NCBI GenBank assembly: GCA_031296355.1
Contig: JARLFX010000064.1
Location: 1-15,061 of the forward strand
Origin: Acidobacteriaceae bacterium
GTDB taxonomy: Bacteria > Acidobacteriota > Terriglobia > Terriglobales > Acidobacteriaceae
Length of the DNA: 15,061 nt
Reading direction: 5' to 3'
Shown: positions 14,770-15,061 of the stretch, in pieces
How the letters are laid out: each line of letters begins with the position of its first letter
Numbering within the stretch: position 1 is the first letter of the stretch
Position numbers and translations under genes: made by a program
The notes under the pieces: model-generated
What the model was told of the DNA's origin: nothing
Seen by the model: only the letters and a program-made list of their open reading frames with translations
Databases searched by the model: none

Positions 14770-15061
14770 TTGGATCACACCGCCGCCGCCACCACTACGC
14801 CCCCGCCTCCCGCCAAGCCCTCCGGGCGTAGACCGGCGCTCCCCGCGCTCACCGGCATTCGCACCTTCTTCGCGCTCACCATCGTCTTCTTTCACTTCTC
14901 CAACCCCGCCATGTTCGGCGTCTTCGAACCCGTGGTGAACAACGCGTTCATCTTCGTTGGCTGCTTCTTCCTGCTCTCCGGCTTCATCCTGGCCTACAAC
15001 TACGGTGCTCGCGGCGCCTCGCTCTCCAAGCGCGAATTCTGGCTGGCCCGTTTCGCCCGCC
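14770..15061 (+). CDS. Acyltransferase family 3 protein, N-terminal part
   Basis: The frame runs off the window after about 97 codons. After a Pro/Ala/Thr-rich cytosolic leader of about 24 residues comes LPALTGIRTFFALTIVFFHFSNP, the first membrane helix with the catalytic-type His (here FFHFS). Then VNNAFIFVGCFFLLSGFILAYNY forms the second helix, followed by basic residues with REFWLARFAR. This is the OafA/YrhL pattern of the acyltransferase-3 family, which acylates surface sugars. The start is taken as the TTG at 14770, with a GAGGGGG run around 14754-14760; no ATG or GTG lies early enough to keep the whole leader. It shares a family with the protein at 6646-7725 but is oriented the other way and separated from it by 7 kb. 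Confidence 0.85.
   Translation, partial: MDHTAAATTTPPPPAKPSGRRPALPALTGIRTFFALTIVFFHFSNPAMFGVFEPVVNNAFIFVGCFFLLSGFILAYNYGARGASLSKREFWLARFAR

Overview
The window reads as a chromosomal segment of a soil acidobacterium, probably of the Terriglobus/Granulicella/Edaphobacter group. Three things point there: a very large Oar-like TonB-dependent receptor with an N-terminal carboxypeptidase-regulatory-like domain, short interspersed intergenic repeats of a kind I associate with these genomes, and high-GC coding with well-formed AGGAG ribosome-binding sites. The genus is an inference from gene style only.

Layout. (1) 1-86, minus: the first codons of metK, cut by the window edge, with a short structured leader. 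(2) 241-3858, minus: a 1187-residue TonB-dependent outer-membrane receptor with a strong terminator, and a FadR/GntR-like palindrome in its upstream region. (3) 4214-7725: an envelope-glycan group made of a multi-pass Wzy-like polymerase (plus), a class I SAM methyltransferase (minus) and a membrane acyltransferase of family 3 (minus). (4) 7808-8914, plus: a MacB/FtsX-type ABC permease with no ATPase beside it. (5) 8989-12157, plus: the translation block rplM-rpsI-rpsB-tsf, with a sigma70-like promoter, a long structured leader, terminators after rpsB and tsf, and an interspersed repeat between rpsB and tsf. (6) 12170-13821, plus: an A+T-rich accessory island holding a promoter, about 220 nt of structured non-coding sequence and a 465-residue reverse transcriptase. 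(7) 13900-14604, plus: pyrH, which would normally sit close behind tsf. (8) 14770 to the end, plus: the start of a second family-3 acyltransferase.

The stand-out element is region 6. The protein has a complete reverse transcriptase core (motif A around D136, motif B GIPQGSPIS, YSDD at 272-275, motif E YLGF) but no group II intron maturase domain. Its sequence style, length and single-gene-plus-upstream-RNA arrangement best fit the defence-associated reverse transcriptases of the UG2/DRT2 type. In DRT2 the upstream RNA is reverse-transcribed by rolling template-jumping into a concatemer that encodes a repetitive 'neo' protein. The upstream RNA here has several hairpins, a possible pseudoknot, one reading frame open across nearly its whole length, and a 7-nt direct repeat 126 nt apart (42 codons, in phase). 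A repeat unit joined at that repeat would therefore stay open without limit. The RT family call is from memory of motifs, and the neo model is a hypothesis.

The translation genes and pyrH are housekeeping. The defence cassette appears to have been dropped into the tsf-pyrH gap without harming either gene.
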